A stretch of DNA of 18,416 bases, taken from the NCBI GenBank assembly GCA_900768345.1, contig CAAGCO010000031.1:1-18416 (forward strand), given 5' to 3'. The DNA comes from Bacilli bacterium (GTDB lineage Bacteria > Bacillota_I > Bacilli_A > RF39 > UBA660). The notes beneath the pieces are model-generated. The model saw only the letters and a program-made list of their open reading frames with translations. It did no database searches and had not been told where the DNA came from. The translations under genes were made by a program, and so were the position numbers. Shown one piece after another: positions 1-6,735 of this stretch. Position 1 is the stretch's first letter. Every line of letters begins with the position of its first letter.

Positions 1-15
1 TACGATATCAGTCAT
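1..15 (-). CDS. Probable first five codons of a gene running off the left edge
   Basis: On the minus strand an ATG at 15-13 opens a frame reading M-T-D-I-V to the window edge. It is preceded by AGGAAG with a 6-base spacer, a good ribosome binding site. Only five codons are visible, so no function can be given. It would lie about 90 bp downstream of the small helix-turn-helix gene on the same strand and could be co-transcribed with it. Confidence 0.35.
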
Positions 16-97
16 GGTCGTCTTCCTATGTTTTTATTTCCAATTACAATCATACGGAAAACGACCTTTTTTATTAAGAGCTTAATGACAATTTTCA

Positions 98-115
98 CTA
101 CCTATTTTTAGGTAG
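98..115 (-). terminator. Hairpin over the stop codon of the small HTH gene
   Basis: CTACCTA and TAGGTAG form a perfect 7-bp stem with a 4-base loop at 98-115, and the TAA stop codon (110-108) lies inside the structure. There is no uridine run directly after it on the minus strand, so it is a weak or non-canonical terminator, or an mRNA structure affecting readthrough to the next gene. Confidence 0.3.
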
Positions 116-335
116 CAACTCTTTTGCGGAAGAACCAAAATTCTTCCTTAAGATGTTCTAAAGCCAGATGATCTTTCTTCTGGTAAATCTCTTCCCCAAG
201 ATGAATTCTTGCTATTCTGTCTACAGTCATCTTGGTTAAACCGTATTTGTGAGCAATCTGATAAGAACACAAAACACTTCCGGTGATGTCACGAACGATC
301 TGCACTGTGTGAACTGCATTGTTTGATGGTGCCAT
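108..335 (-). CDS. Small helix-turn-helix protein (75 aa)
   Basis: I do not recognise a named family. Residues about 24-44 (CSYQIAHKYGLTKMTVDRI) look like a helix-turn-helix, with a first helix, a Y-G-L turn and a T-x-x-T-V recognition-like helix; the rest is a charged and aromatic tail. The frame could extend to 365, but the ATG at 335 is preferred: AAGGAG sits about 8 bases upstream, whereas the 365 start has no such site. The product is soluble with no membrane segment. It lies about 80 bp from the left 79-bp inverted repeat and is the only regulator-like gene in the window, so it could be a local regulator or belong to the gene beyond the left edge. A DNA-binding role is inferred only from the motif. 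Confidence 0.6.
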   Translation of the reverse strand: MAPSNNAVHTVQIVRDITGSVLCSYQIAHKYGLTKMTVDRIARIHLGEEIYQKKDHLALEHLKEEFWFFRKRVAT

Positions 336-418
336 AAAATTTCTCCTTTTTAACGGACACCACAAATATTATCTTTTTCAAGGAGTTAAGAAGAGGGAGA
401 AATATTTACCAGTTACAT

Positions 419-497
419 AAGCAGAAATCTCTGCTAAAACAAATTAAATTCGGCTCAAACACGTATGTGATTCAAATCAGATCGTGTTGGCGCCATA
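419..497 (+). repeat. Left copy of 79-bp inverted repeat
   Basis: This segment is the reverse complement of 7899-7977, ungapped, with 73 of 79 positions identical by eye. It carries the last codons of the heptose fusion gene (M-A-P-T-R-S-D-L-N-H-I-R-V then TGA, minus strand), followed by a conserved tract and a 6-bp hairpin (AGCAGA/TCTGCT). One difference between copies replaces TTG by CTT, which is synonymous in this frame, suggesting the frame was once under coding constraint in both copies. Confidence 0.85.
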
Positions 498-1849
498 CTT
501 ATAATTCCACTAATTGCATCACCCAAACTTCTATATGTAAACTTTTGCCCGTAATCTGCATATTCGTCATCTGCTGAGAGCAACACTGTACTGCATCCCG
601 CATTAACTCCTGCCAGCACATCATTTTCTCCATCACCAACCATCCACGATTGAGACAAATCGATATTATAATCCTCAGCAGCCTGTAGTAGCATACCTGG
701 CTTAGGCTTTCTACAGTCGCATTCAATCTTCAACTCAGGTACTTCACCTTCATATCCTTTGTGTGGATGATGCGGACAATAATATAAAGCATCAATGTAT
801 GCCCCTGTTTTACCAATCTCAGTCTCTAGTTTTTTATGAATTTCATCCAATTCAGAAATGGAAACCTCTCCTCTTGCTACTACAGGCTGATTAGTAACAA
901 CAATGCACAGATATCCGGAAGCATTGATTTTCTTAATTGCTTCAGCAGCACCAGGGATAAGCTTAAAGTCATCAATATTTCTAAGAAAACCAACATATTT
1001 ATTAATTGTCCCATCTCTATCTAAAAATATTGCTTTCTGCTTCTTTTTTAGATTTTTTTCTTCAATAATACCATTATTAAAGTCCTTACAAACAGAACAG
1101 TATCTCTCAGGCGTGCCCATGTCTTTCACATATTCTGGTGAGTCATAGCAATACATCTTACCAGTTCCACATAATGGTTTGAGCACTTGTCGATCCAAAT
1201 CAACTTTGATTATTTTTCCATCACTATCGGCTGAGCCAATTAACGAAGCATCAATATCACATAAATCTAACACTTTGGGATCTATCACATGCAGTCCAGC
1301 ATTTACACGATTATTATAATATTTCGGTCTTTCATCCTCTTTCGCGAGCCATTTTTTTACAACCTTAGATTTGTCAGCAATAATTAGCCCAGAATCATAC
1401 GGATGCGAATTGGGATGTGTAAATAATGTAACCAACCCTCCGCATGACTTATGATATTCAAACATTCTATTAAAATCCACATCGAATATAGCATCTGCAT
1501 TCAGCAACAAAAATGGGGCATCTCCTAGCTTATCCCTGAGCTTAAATAATGCGCCTGCATTGCCTAAAGGCTGTTCTTCTACGAAATAGTCAATAAAAAC
1601 TCCAAGCTTACTGCCATCGCCTAGATATGCCATGATTTTATCTGCCATGTGAGAAACAGTAAGTATGATATCAGTAAATCCCTGATCTCTTAACGACAGA
1701 ATTTCTCTTACCAAAACAGGCATATTGTCAATAGGTATGAGAGGCTTGGGTATATCCGGGTAAATTTCAGCTATACGAGTGCCCTTTCCACCTGCCATTA
1801 TGACTGTCTTTATCCTTAATTTTCTGAAAAAATGATAATCAATCGTCAT
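455..1849 (-). CDS. hddC-gmhB: HddC-GmhB fusion: heptose-1-phosphate nucleotidyltransferase plus heptose-1,7-bisphosphate phosphatase
   Basis: This 464-aa protein joins two enzymes. Residues about 12-255 are a sugar nucleotidyltransferase: V-I-M-A-G-G-K-G-T-R at 16-25, PKPLIPI at 34-40, LLLNADAIFDVD at 114-125. Residues about 272-450 are a HAD-IIIA phosphatase of the GmhB type: F-L-D-R-D-G-T at 275-281, VVTNQ at 317-321, a zinc loop with C358, H360, H361, H363, C377 and C379, and VGDGENDV at 404-411. With GmhA and HddA in the same window, the expected role is dephosphorylating D-glycero-D-manno-heptose 1,7-bisphosphate and activating the 1-phosphate to GDP-heptose in the cytosol. The start at 1849 has AAGG upstream across an A9 spacer; the next internal ATG would remove the first beta strand. 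The last 13 codons come from the inverted repeat, so the C-terminus may have been replaced. The nucleotide (GDP rather than ADP) is inferred from context. Confidence 0.88.
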   Translation of the reverse strand: MTIDYHFFRKLRIKTVIMAGGKGTRIAEIYPDIPKPLIPIDNMPVLVREILSLRDQGFTDIILTVSHMADKIMAYLGDGSKLGVFIDYFVEEQPLGNAGALFKLRDKLGDAPFLLLNADAIFDVDFNRMFEYHKSCGGLVTLFTHPNSHPYDSGLIIADKSKVVKKWLAKEDERPKYYNNRVNAGLHVIDPKVLDLCDIDASLIGSADSDGKIIKVDLDRQVLKPLCGTGKMYCYDSPEYVKDMGTPERYCSVCKDFNNGIIEEKNLKKKQKAIFLDRDGTINKYVGFLRNIDDFKLIPGAAEAIKKINASGYLCIVVTNQPVVARGEVSISELDEIHKKLETEIGKTGAYIDALYYCPHHPHKGYEGEVPELKIECDCRKPKPGMLLQAAEDYNIDLSQSWMVGDGENDVLAGVNAGCSTVLLSADDEYADYGQKFTYRSLGDAISGIISMAPTRSDLNHIRV

Positions 1850-1869
1850 TTTTTTTTGCCTTTCTTGAG

Positions 1870-2010
1870 TTACTTTTTCACTTTATTTTTGGCTACAACA
1901 CAGTTCTCTTACTTAGCATCATTGCAAACTCCATCTGTAGTAAAGGCTCCACTACCAAATGTTTCACGATGTGAAATAGTCTTGTTAATATAGTTACTAT
2001 CATTATTTCA
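1870..2010 (-). pseudogene. 3' relic of a hexapeptide-repeat acetyltransferase
   Basis: The gap between the heptose fusion and the acetyltransferase holds a decayed frame. It reads T-F-G-S-G-A-F-T-T-D-G-V, a stop, then E-N-C-V-V-A-K-N-K-V-K-K and a stop at 1872-1870. This resembles the end of left-handed beta-helix acetyltransferases (I-G-x-G-A-x-V-T-K-D-V ... C-V-V-A-G-N-P-A-K). At least one internal stop and no start codon make it non-functional. It suggests that an earlier acetyltransferase in this slot was replaced by the neighbour at 2058-2573. The match is by motif only. Confidence 0.5.
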
Positions 2011-2057
2011 ATTTAGGGTAGTGAAGCAACTACGGATTAAAAATTAGTGCTTACAAA

Positions 2058-2573
2058 TCATTTACCATACTTATTCACGAGGTAATACTGCTCACTTTTA
2101 TCCAGTTCCAAATATTTAACTTTATCACGATACCCAATAATTTGAGCAGGATTTCCTCCAACAATGGCACAACTTGGAATATCTTTAGTTACCAAGGCCC
2201 CCCCCCCGATTACAGCACCTTCATGAACTGTAACACCTGGTAAAATAAAGGCAAACGAAGCAATCCAAACATTTTTTTCAATAACTATATCTTTATTAAT
2301 TCCTAAACTGTCATACGGCAACATATCGCCCTTATAATTATGATTTGACGTAAGAAATTTGACATCATTACCTATAATGACATTTGAAGATATCCTAAGA
2401 TTTCCTCTGCCATACATTTTGCAATTTGGACCAACATACAAGTAATCATTCAAATGAATATTTTCAGGTGTTGTACACTCGATATTACCTGCAAATTCAA
2501 TATGTTTTAAATTTCCAGTGAGCTTTTTTTTCAATTTTTTTTGTCTTATCTTACAAATAAGCCAATAAATCAT
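2058..2573 (-). CDS. Hexapeptide-repeat O-acetyltransferase with a G10 tract
   Basis: A 171-aa left-handed beta-helix acetyltransferase of the maltose/galactoside/WcaF type. It shows repeated hexapeptides (I-E-F-A-G-N, I-S-S-N-V-I-I-G, I-V-I-E-K-N-V-W-I), the TSNHNY segment (75-80) with the probable catalytic His78, and the C-terminal V-I-G-G-G-A-L-V-T-K-D-I-P ... V-G-G-N-P-A. It probably transfers acetyl from acetyl-CoA to a sugar of the repeat unit in the cytosol. The ATG at 2573 overlaps the flippase stop by four bases (ATGA), so translation is coupled. Codons 122-126 contain ten consecutive G on the coding strand (C at 2198-2207), extraordinary in so AT-rich a gene. A gain or loss of one base would shift the frame before the last 45 residues, so this is a candidate phase-variable gene, here in frame. 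The acceptor sugar cannot be told. Confidence 0.88.
   Translation of the reverse strand: MIYWLICKIRQKKLKKKLTGNLKHIEFAGNIECTTPENIHLNDYLYVGPNCKMYGRGNLRISSNVIIGNDVKFLTSNHNYKGDMLPYDSLGINKDIVIEKNVWIASFAFILPGVTVHEGAVIGGGALVTKDIPSCAIVGGNPAQIIGYRDKVKYLELDKSEQYYLVNKYGK
2198..2207 (-). repeat. Homopolymeric G10 tract (candidate contingency locus)
   Basis: Ten consecutive C on the plus strand (G on the coding strand) lie inside the acetyltransferase gene and encode Gly-Gly-Gly plus the first base of Ala. Such tracts are known sites of slipped-strand mispairing in surface-glycan genes of other bacteria. At length ten the frame is open. Confidence 0.8.
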
Positions 2574-4045
2574 TTTTTAACAACCTCTTTCATAATTTTG
2601 TCAAAATTAAAGATAATCAATGCTATTCCTGCTGAAAGCATAATGGTAATAATTCGCATAAGCATACTAGCATCAGACAAAATAATTTTTAATACAACAC
2701 ATTCTAGCCAAACAACTATAGCTTTTATACATAATGATACAAAGTCTTGTTTATGATGATCGATATAATTCTTGCAATAAAATTTAGTTATTATTACAGT
2801 CAAAATAGATGTCAATGATGTTGCAAGAGCTAAGCCATAAACGCCAAATAATTTTGATAAAATAATATTCAAAATTATATTCAGAATTAGTCCACCAAAA
2901 TTTATTACTGATGTTATTTTTGTCTTCTTATGTATATATAGCAATCTATTGTACAAATCTCTAATACACAAAGCAAAGTTGCTTGGTATATAAATAATCA
3001 ATAATAGGCTTAATATTGAAATACTACTTTCATTCATGGCTCCTCTACTATAAATAACATTGCATACATCCTTTGAATCAACAAGCAAAACTATGCAACA
3101 AGGTAATAAAATGGATAACAAAAGAGACATATATTTTGAAAATAATGTTTTCACATCGCTATCATCATCTTGTTTTTCACTAAGACTAGTGTAAGCAATA
3201 TTATTAAAAGATATTCCTATAACGGAGTAGATAAGCGCCACAACAGTATTAGCATAACTAAGCAAAGCCATACTACCGGAGTCTAAACCAGAAGCCATTG
3301 CTCTATCTACTATATAATTTAATTGTGAAACAATATTGACAACAAGTACAGGTGTTGCCAATTTAGCAATACTTATTATATTAGGATCATTTATTTTATA
3401 TATAAAAGAATATTTAAATAATCTCTTTTCATTTATAAAAATTGTTAGCATAAGCGCATTTATAAAGTGCGCAAGAATTTTTACAATAATTATTCCTTGG
3501 ATCTCATATTGTTGAAAAAATAAAAGGTATATTATAAGCGAAATATTTAAAACTATTCCTTGAATTGATGAGAAAATAAAATAATTATGAGCCTGAAGTA
3601 CCGCTATGAAATAGTTTTCAACAAAAACAAGTAATAGTGATATCATATTTACTTTGGTTAAGGTTTCCAGAGAATTCATTACATCTACAGAATATATGTT
3701 ATAAAAACCCGGAACAGAAATCTTAAGAACAAATGGTGTAAATACTGCAAAAATAGCTGTTATCCCAATGATGATTGAAAACAAAATATTAAAGTAATTG
3801 CTAGTAAACCCATCCTTATCTTCATGACGTATTGACAATAATTTAGGAATATAGGTTGTACTGATTACTCCAGCACAGACAGTATATATAGCATTTATGA
3901 GTCCATCCTCAAATACATAAACATCTGAAATATAACCTGCGCCGTATTTTGCCGCCACAAGAGACTCTCTAACAAAACCAAGCCCTTTACTAAATATCAT
4001 TAATAAAATAACAAGACTAAATGTTTTAAAAATTGTTTTTCTCAT
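2570..4045 (-). CDS. wzx: Wzx-type oligosaccharide flippase (MurJ/MviN-like, MOP superfamily)
   Basis: A 491-aa polytopic inner-membrane protein with about 12-14 hydrophobic segments spread over its length. The N-terminal stretch with S-K-G-L-G-F-V-R-E-S (19-28) and the following A-A-K-Y-G-A resembles MurJ/MviN-like flippases, which here would move the undecaprenyl-diphosphate-linked repeat unit across the membrane. Its place among glycosyltransferases, with a polymerase in the same locus, supports Wzx rather than the housekeeping MurJ. The ATG at 4045 has no clear Shine-Dalgarno sequence. The end of the 204-bp ISL3 derivative sits only 13 bp upstream. Without the insertion the gene would start roughly 10 bp after the PIG-L stop and could have been coupled to it, so the insertion may have lowered its translation. 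The stop overlaps the acetyltransferase start. Confidence 0.85.
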   Translation of the reverse strand: MRKTIFKTFSLVILLMIFSKGLGFVRESLVAAKYGAGYISDVYVFEDGLINAIYTVCAGVISTTYIPKLLSIRHEDKDGFTSNYFNILFSIIIGITAIFAVFTPFVLKISVPGFYNIYSVDVMNSLETLTKVNMISLLLVFVENYFIAVLQAHNYFIFSSIQGIVLNISLIIYLLFFQQYEIQGIIIVKILAHFINALMLTIFINEKRLFKYSFIYKINDPNIISIAKLATPVLVVNIVSQLNYIVDRAMASGLDSGSMALLSYANTVVALIYSVIGISFNNIAYTSLSEKQDDDSDVKTLFSKYMSLLLSILLPCCIVLLVDSKDVCNVIYSRGAMNESSISILSLLLIIYIPSNFALCIRDLYNRLLYIHKKTKITSVINFGGLILNIILNIILSKLFGVYGLALATSLTSILTVIITKFYCKNYIDHHKQDFVSLCIKAIVVWLECVVLKIILSDASMLMRIITIMLSAGIALIIFNFDKIMKEVVKK

Positions 4046-4058
4046 TTACATTTTATTT

Positions 4059-4262
4059 GGGGTCAATACAGAAAAGTGTGAGATTAGAAAATTATCCGTT
4101 ATCTAACTGAAAGGTTGAGGTGTCAACCTAAAATGACCATCAGAAGAAAAAGTTATAGTCCGCCTGATGATGAGTATTTTTTTTAACCTGATGCCTCTAG
4201 ATAAAGATGGAAATCTTTTGAACATGACTGATCAAAGATCCACCCGTTGTTAGGAATGAACC
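4059..4262 (+). mobile_element. Internally deleted ISL3-family element (MITE-like, 204 bp)
   Basis: Both ends match the decayed ISL3 element at 16147-17740. The left end GGGTCAATACAGAAAAGTGT parallels the minus-strand end at 17740, and the right end, read inward on the minus strand (GGTTCATTCCTAACA), parallels that at 16147. From about 4093 to 4240 it carries the 3' end of the transposase gene on the plus strand, recognisable as Y-P-L-S-N and P-P-D-D-E-Y-F but broken by stops and frameshifts. About 1.39 kb of interior is missing. Flanks TTTTATTT (4051-4058) and ATTTATTT (4263-4270) agree at seven of eight positions, fitting the 8-bp target duplication usual for ISL3. It cannot encode a transposase. 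Confidence 0.85.
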
Positions 4263-4264
4263 AT

Positions 4265-4984
4265 TTATTTTCTCTTAATTTTATCTCTTATCGCATATAT
4301 CTTGCTTCTAATGCTAAATGGCAAATGCCACAATATTATTCTAAATATCGTAATGTAATCTGATGGACAATATGCTTCAGCATATTGTGATCCATTATAT
4401 CCGCCTCTATATGAATTTAGAGCTTCTACCGTTTTTATGTAATTAATGTCCTTAAGCTGAGAGGCATGTTCTGAGATCATATTCAATTTATCATTCATAA
4501 CATTTGAAATATCCAAGGTCCAAACAGGGAATTCCAATAAAGTTCCAACTTCATACTCAACCAATCTAAAATTAGCGTTATTCCTTTTTTTATACTTGCT
4601 TAAAATTTCAAATAATGCAGCATGATCACTATTTTGGTCAAATCTATTTGGAATAAAAATATAATCATACTGGCTATAATCAAATTTATTTAATTCTTTT
4701 TTGTTTTTTAACGTTTTTCCATCATCCAACTCTAACGCAAAAAAATTATTAATTTTCACGTAGGTTAAAGCTTTTAAAATTTCATTTTTTCTAATTTGAA
4801 TAAGTTCATCTTCTCTACCCAAATATTCTCCAACATGTCCATTTCTTCCATCAGTTACTAACAATACGTCACACTGATTGGGATAAAGAAGCATTAAACC
4901 TCCACATCCAATACTTTCATCATCTGGATGTGGAGCTATAACAAGTATCTTATCACTTGGTAAAATATTTATTTGGTTAACCAT
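4265..4984 (-). CDS. PIG-L/LmbE family N-deacetylase
   Basis: A 239-aa soluble protein with the hallmark metal-binding motif A-P-H-P-D-D-E at 17-23 and a downstream HAA at 121-123 (probable third metal ligand His121). PIG-L enzymes remove N-acetyl from sugars such as GlcNAc-PI or GlcNAc-linked intermediates using zinc. In this locus the likely substrate is an N-acetylated sugar of the repeat unit or its lipid-linked precursor; the free amine could then be modified further. AAGG lies 7 bases before the ATG at 4984, and the gap from the FkbH-like stop is two bases, so the two are one translational unit. The 204-bp ISL3 derivative begins two bases after its stop codon and separates it from the flippase. 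The substrate is unknown. Confidence 0.85.
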   Translation of the reverse strand: MVNQINILPSDKILVIAPHPDDESIGCGGLMLLYPNQCDVLLVTDGRNGHVGEYLGREDELIQIRKNEILKALTYVKINNFFALELDDGKTLKNKKELNKFDYSQYDYIFIPNRFDQNSDHAALFEILSKYKKRNNANFRLVEYEVGTLLEFPVWTLDISNVMNDKLNMISEHASQLKDINYIKTVEALNSYRGGYNGSQYAEAYCPSDYITIFRIILWHLPFSIRSKIYAIRDKIKRK

Positions 4985-4986
4985 AC

Positions 4987-6729
4987 CTATACCTTATCTA
5001 TAATACAAATATCAAAAGGTAATTTAAAAGACTTAGCCAATATGGAATTCTCAATCAAAAATCCATTATCTTCTACAAAACCAGTTGCCTTGATTTTATC
5101 AATGATTTTTTTATTCTTATCTGTTGTCTTAAATTTAATTTTTAATGAAGCTAAAGGATATTTTTTCATAATCCATTTAATAAAGTTTTCTTCAACACAC
5201 TTCATGGCTGCACGACATGAAAATAGCATATCCTCTATCACAAAATCTTTAATAGAAATATTACATATTCCAATAATTCCATAATCTCCATATTTATCTT
5301 TTAAATTAAGTTCTATAAACTCATAATCAGGAGATTGAATATAACCTATAATCTGTTCTTTTGTTAATCGTCTGACAGAGACATTAAGTTGGTTTGTCCT
5401 CTGAACAATTTCAAAATATCTATCTGCATTTTTTAGATTCCCTTTGCTTATTGTTAATTTCATATCAGCATCTTTCAAAAATGCTATGACATCGCCGCCA
5501 TTTTTTATAATTTCGTTATTTCTTTTTATATTCTCTATATATTGTTTTTTTCGATTTTTTGTTTCTTCAGATATTGGAGGATTAAAAGAATCTGTTTTAA
5601 TAGCTTCTTTCAAATCTAATATGTCATACACTCTAACCTTTGGTGCATTTGATTTAACTTCATTTCTTTCATTAATAGAATCGTCAAAAAATGCTATTGA
5701 ATCTATACCTATATTCAACAATTCAGCTATTCTTTTTATATTCTTACTTTTGGGCTCCCAATTAATTTGCGGTACTAAAAATAAATCATCCAAATTTTGT
5801 GACTTCAAATACCTCATTACTGGTTCAAAATCATTTTTACTGCAAATACTACTTACTATTCCTTTGCTTTCCAATATTTTTATAGTATTTATAACATCAT
5901 TTCTAATTTTTACATCTTCTTTTTGATCTACGTAAATACCATTCCATAAAGTATTATCTAAATCCCATACAACGCATTTAACTATTTTACTATTAGTGTC
6001 ATTTTTTTCTTTAAGCTTAACAAGCTCCAAAGTACGAAAATAAAGTTTATGTCTTTTATTAAACTCTTCTGGATAAAGATAAATATATTTTCTTTGATTA
6101 ATTGCATCCATTTTTTGAATGTCTATTGGTTCAACAATTAAATTTTCTCCATAGACTAATAAATGAGATTTTCTATATATAACTACATCTTCCGTCTTAA
6201 TTTCAACTATTAAATTAAAATTTTCTCCAGGATTTACGATTTCTGAGAACAATGCATTAGCATCATTCTTGCCTTTTCTAGACAAAAAAGAAATATACTT
6301 TTGTCTTTCTAACTCCCATCTGTGAAATAAAGACCAAGAATCTTTTAAGAAGAATAACGGATAATGTGTAAACTTAAAAAAATTATCAAGAAATCTAATT
6401 TGCTTTTCTATTTTAAAGTTATCATCAATACTAACAGTCTTTTCATGATATAAAATCTCTATTTTTGCCCATTCACGAAACTCAACAGCCGCAGCATACC
6501 CATAAAAGCCTTTATATTCACTCGCTGCAGATATACCATTAGTAACTCTTATGCAAGATCCATCCTCTCTTCTTCTATATTTTTTACAGGATTTATAACA
6601 GTCTGGAGGTGAACATTCTAAACAATGTTCTTCCCAAATTGTTGGAACAACTCGTTCTATTTTATTATTAACACATTTGCTTGTATGCTTATATACTGAT
6701 TTGTCTTTTTGCCATAGTAAACAAAACAT
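4987..6729 (-). CDS. FkbH-like HAD-IIIC protein with Cys-rich N-terminal domain
   Basis: This 580-aa protein has an FkbH-like core from about residue 248: the HAD motif V-V-W-D-L-D-N-T-L-W at 253-262, CSKND at 296-300, the segment N-W-E-P-K-S-K-N-I at 323-331, and F-F-D-D-S at 347-351. A GNAT-like tail follows (Q-R-T-N-Q-L-N-V-S, later F-S-C-R-A). FkbH proteins take a glyceryl group from 1,3-bisphosphoglycerate and load it on an acyl carrier protein; related proteins occur in glycan loci. Here residues 1-240 form an extra domain with a cysteine cluster, C36-x2-C39-x4-C44-x3-C48, plus C59, possibly metal-binding. No carrier protein gene is visible. GGAG stands 9 bases before the ATG at 6729 and overlaps the end of the pyruvyl transferase gene. 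Glyceryl (or another acyl) decoration is an inference; the N-terminal domain I cannot name. Confidence 0.8.
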   Translation of the reverse strand: MFCLLWQKDKSVYKHTSKCVNNKIERVVPTIWEEHCLECSPPDCYKSCKKYRRREDGSCIRVTNGISAASEYKGFYGYAAAVEFREWAKIEILYHEKTVSIDDNFKIEKQIRFLDNFFKFTHYPLFFLKDSWSLFHRWELERQKYISFLSRKGKNDANALFSEIVNPGENFNLIVEIKTEDVVIYRKSHLLVYGENLIVEPIDIQKMDAINQRKYIYLYPEEFNKRHKLYFRTLELVKLKEKNDTNSKIVKCVVWDLDNTLWNGIYVDQKEDVKIRNDVINTIKILESKGIVSSICSKNDFEPVMRYLKSQNLDDLFLVPQINWEPKSKNIKRIAELLNIGIDSIAFFDDSINERNEVKSNAPKVRVYDILDLKEAIKTDSFNPPISEETKNRKKQYIENIKRNNEIIKNGGDVIAFLKDADMKLTISKGNLKNADRYFEIVQRTNQLNVSVRRLTKEQIIGYIQSPDYEFIELNLKDKYGDYGIIGICNISIKDFVIEDMLFSCRAAMKCVEENFIKWIMKKYPLASLKIKFKTTDKNKKIIDKIKATGFVEDNGFLIENSILAKSFKLPFDICIIDKV

Positions 6730-6735
6730 TTTGTT

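Noticed and set aside
5444..5926. Plus-strand ORF of 160 codons
   Set aside because: It is antisense to the FkbH-like gene, phenylalanine/serine/isoleucine-rich as expected for a shadow of an AT-rich gene, and has no motif.
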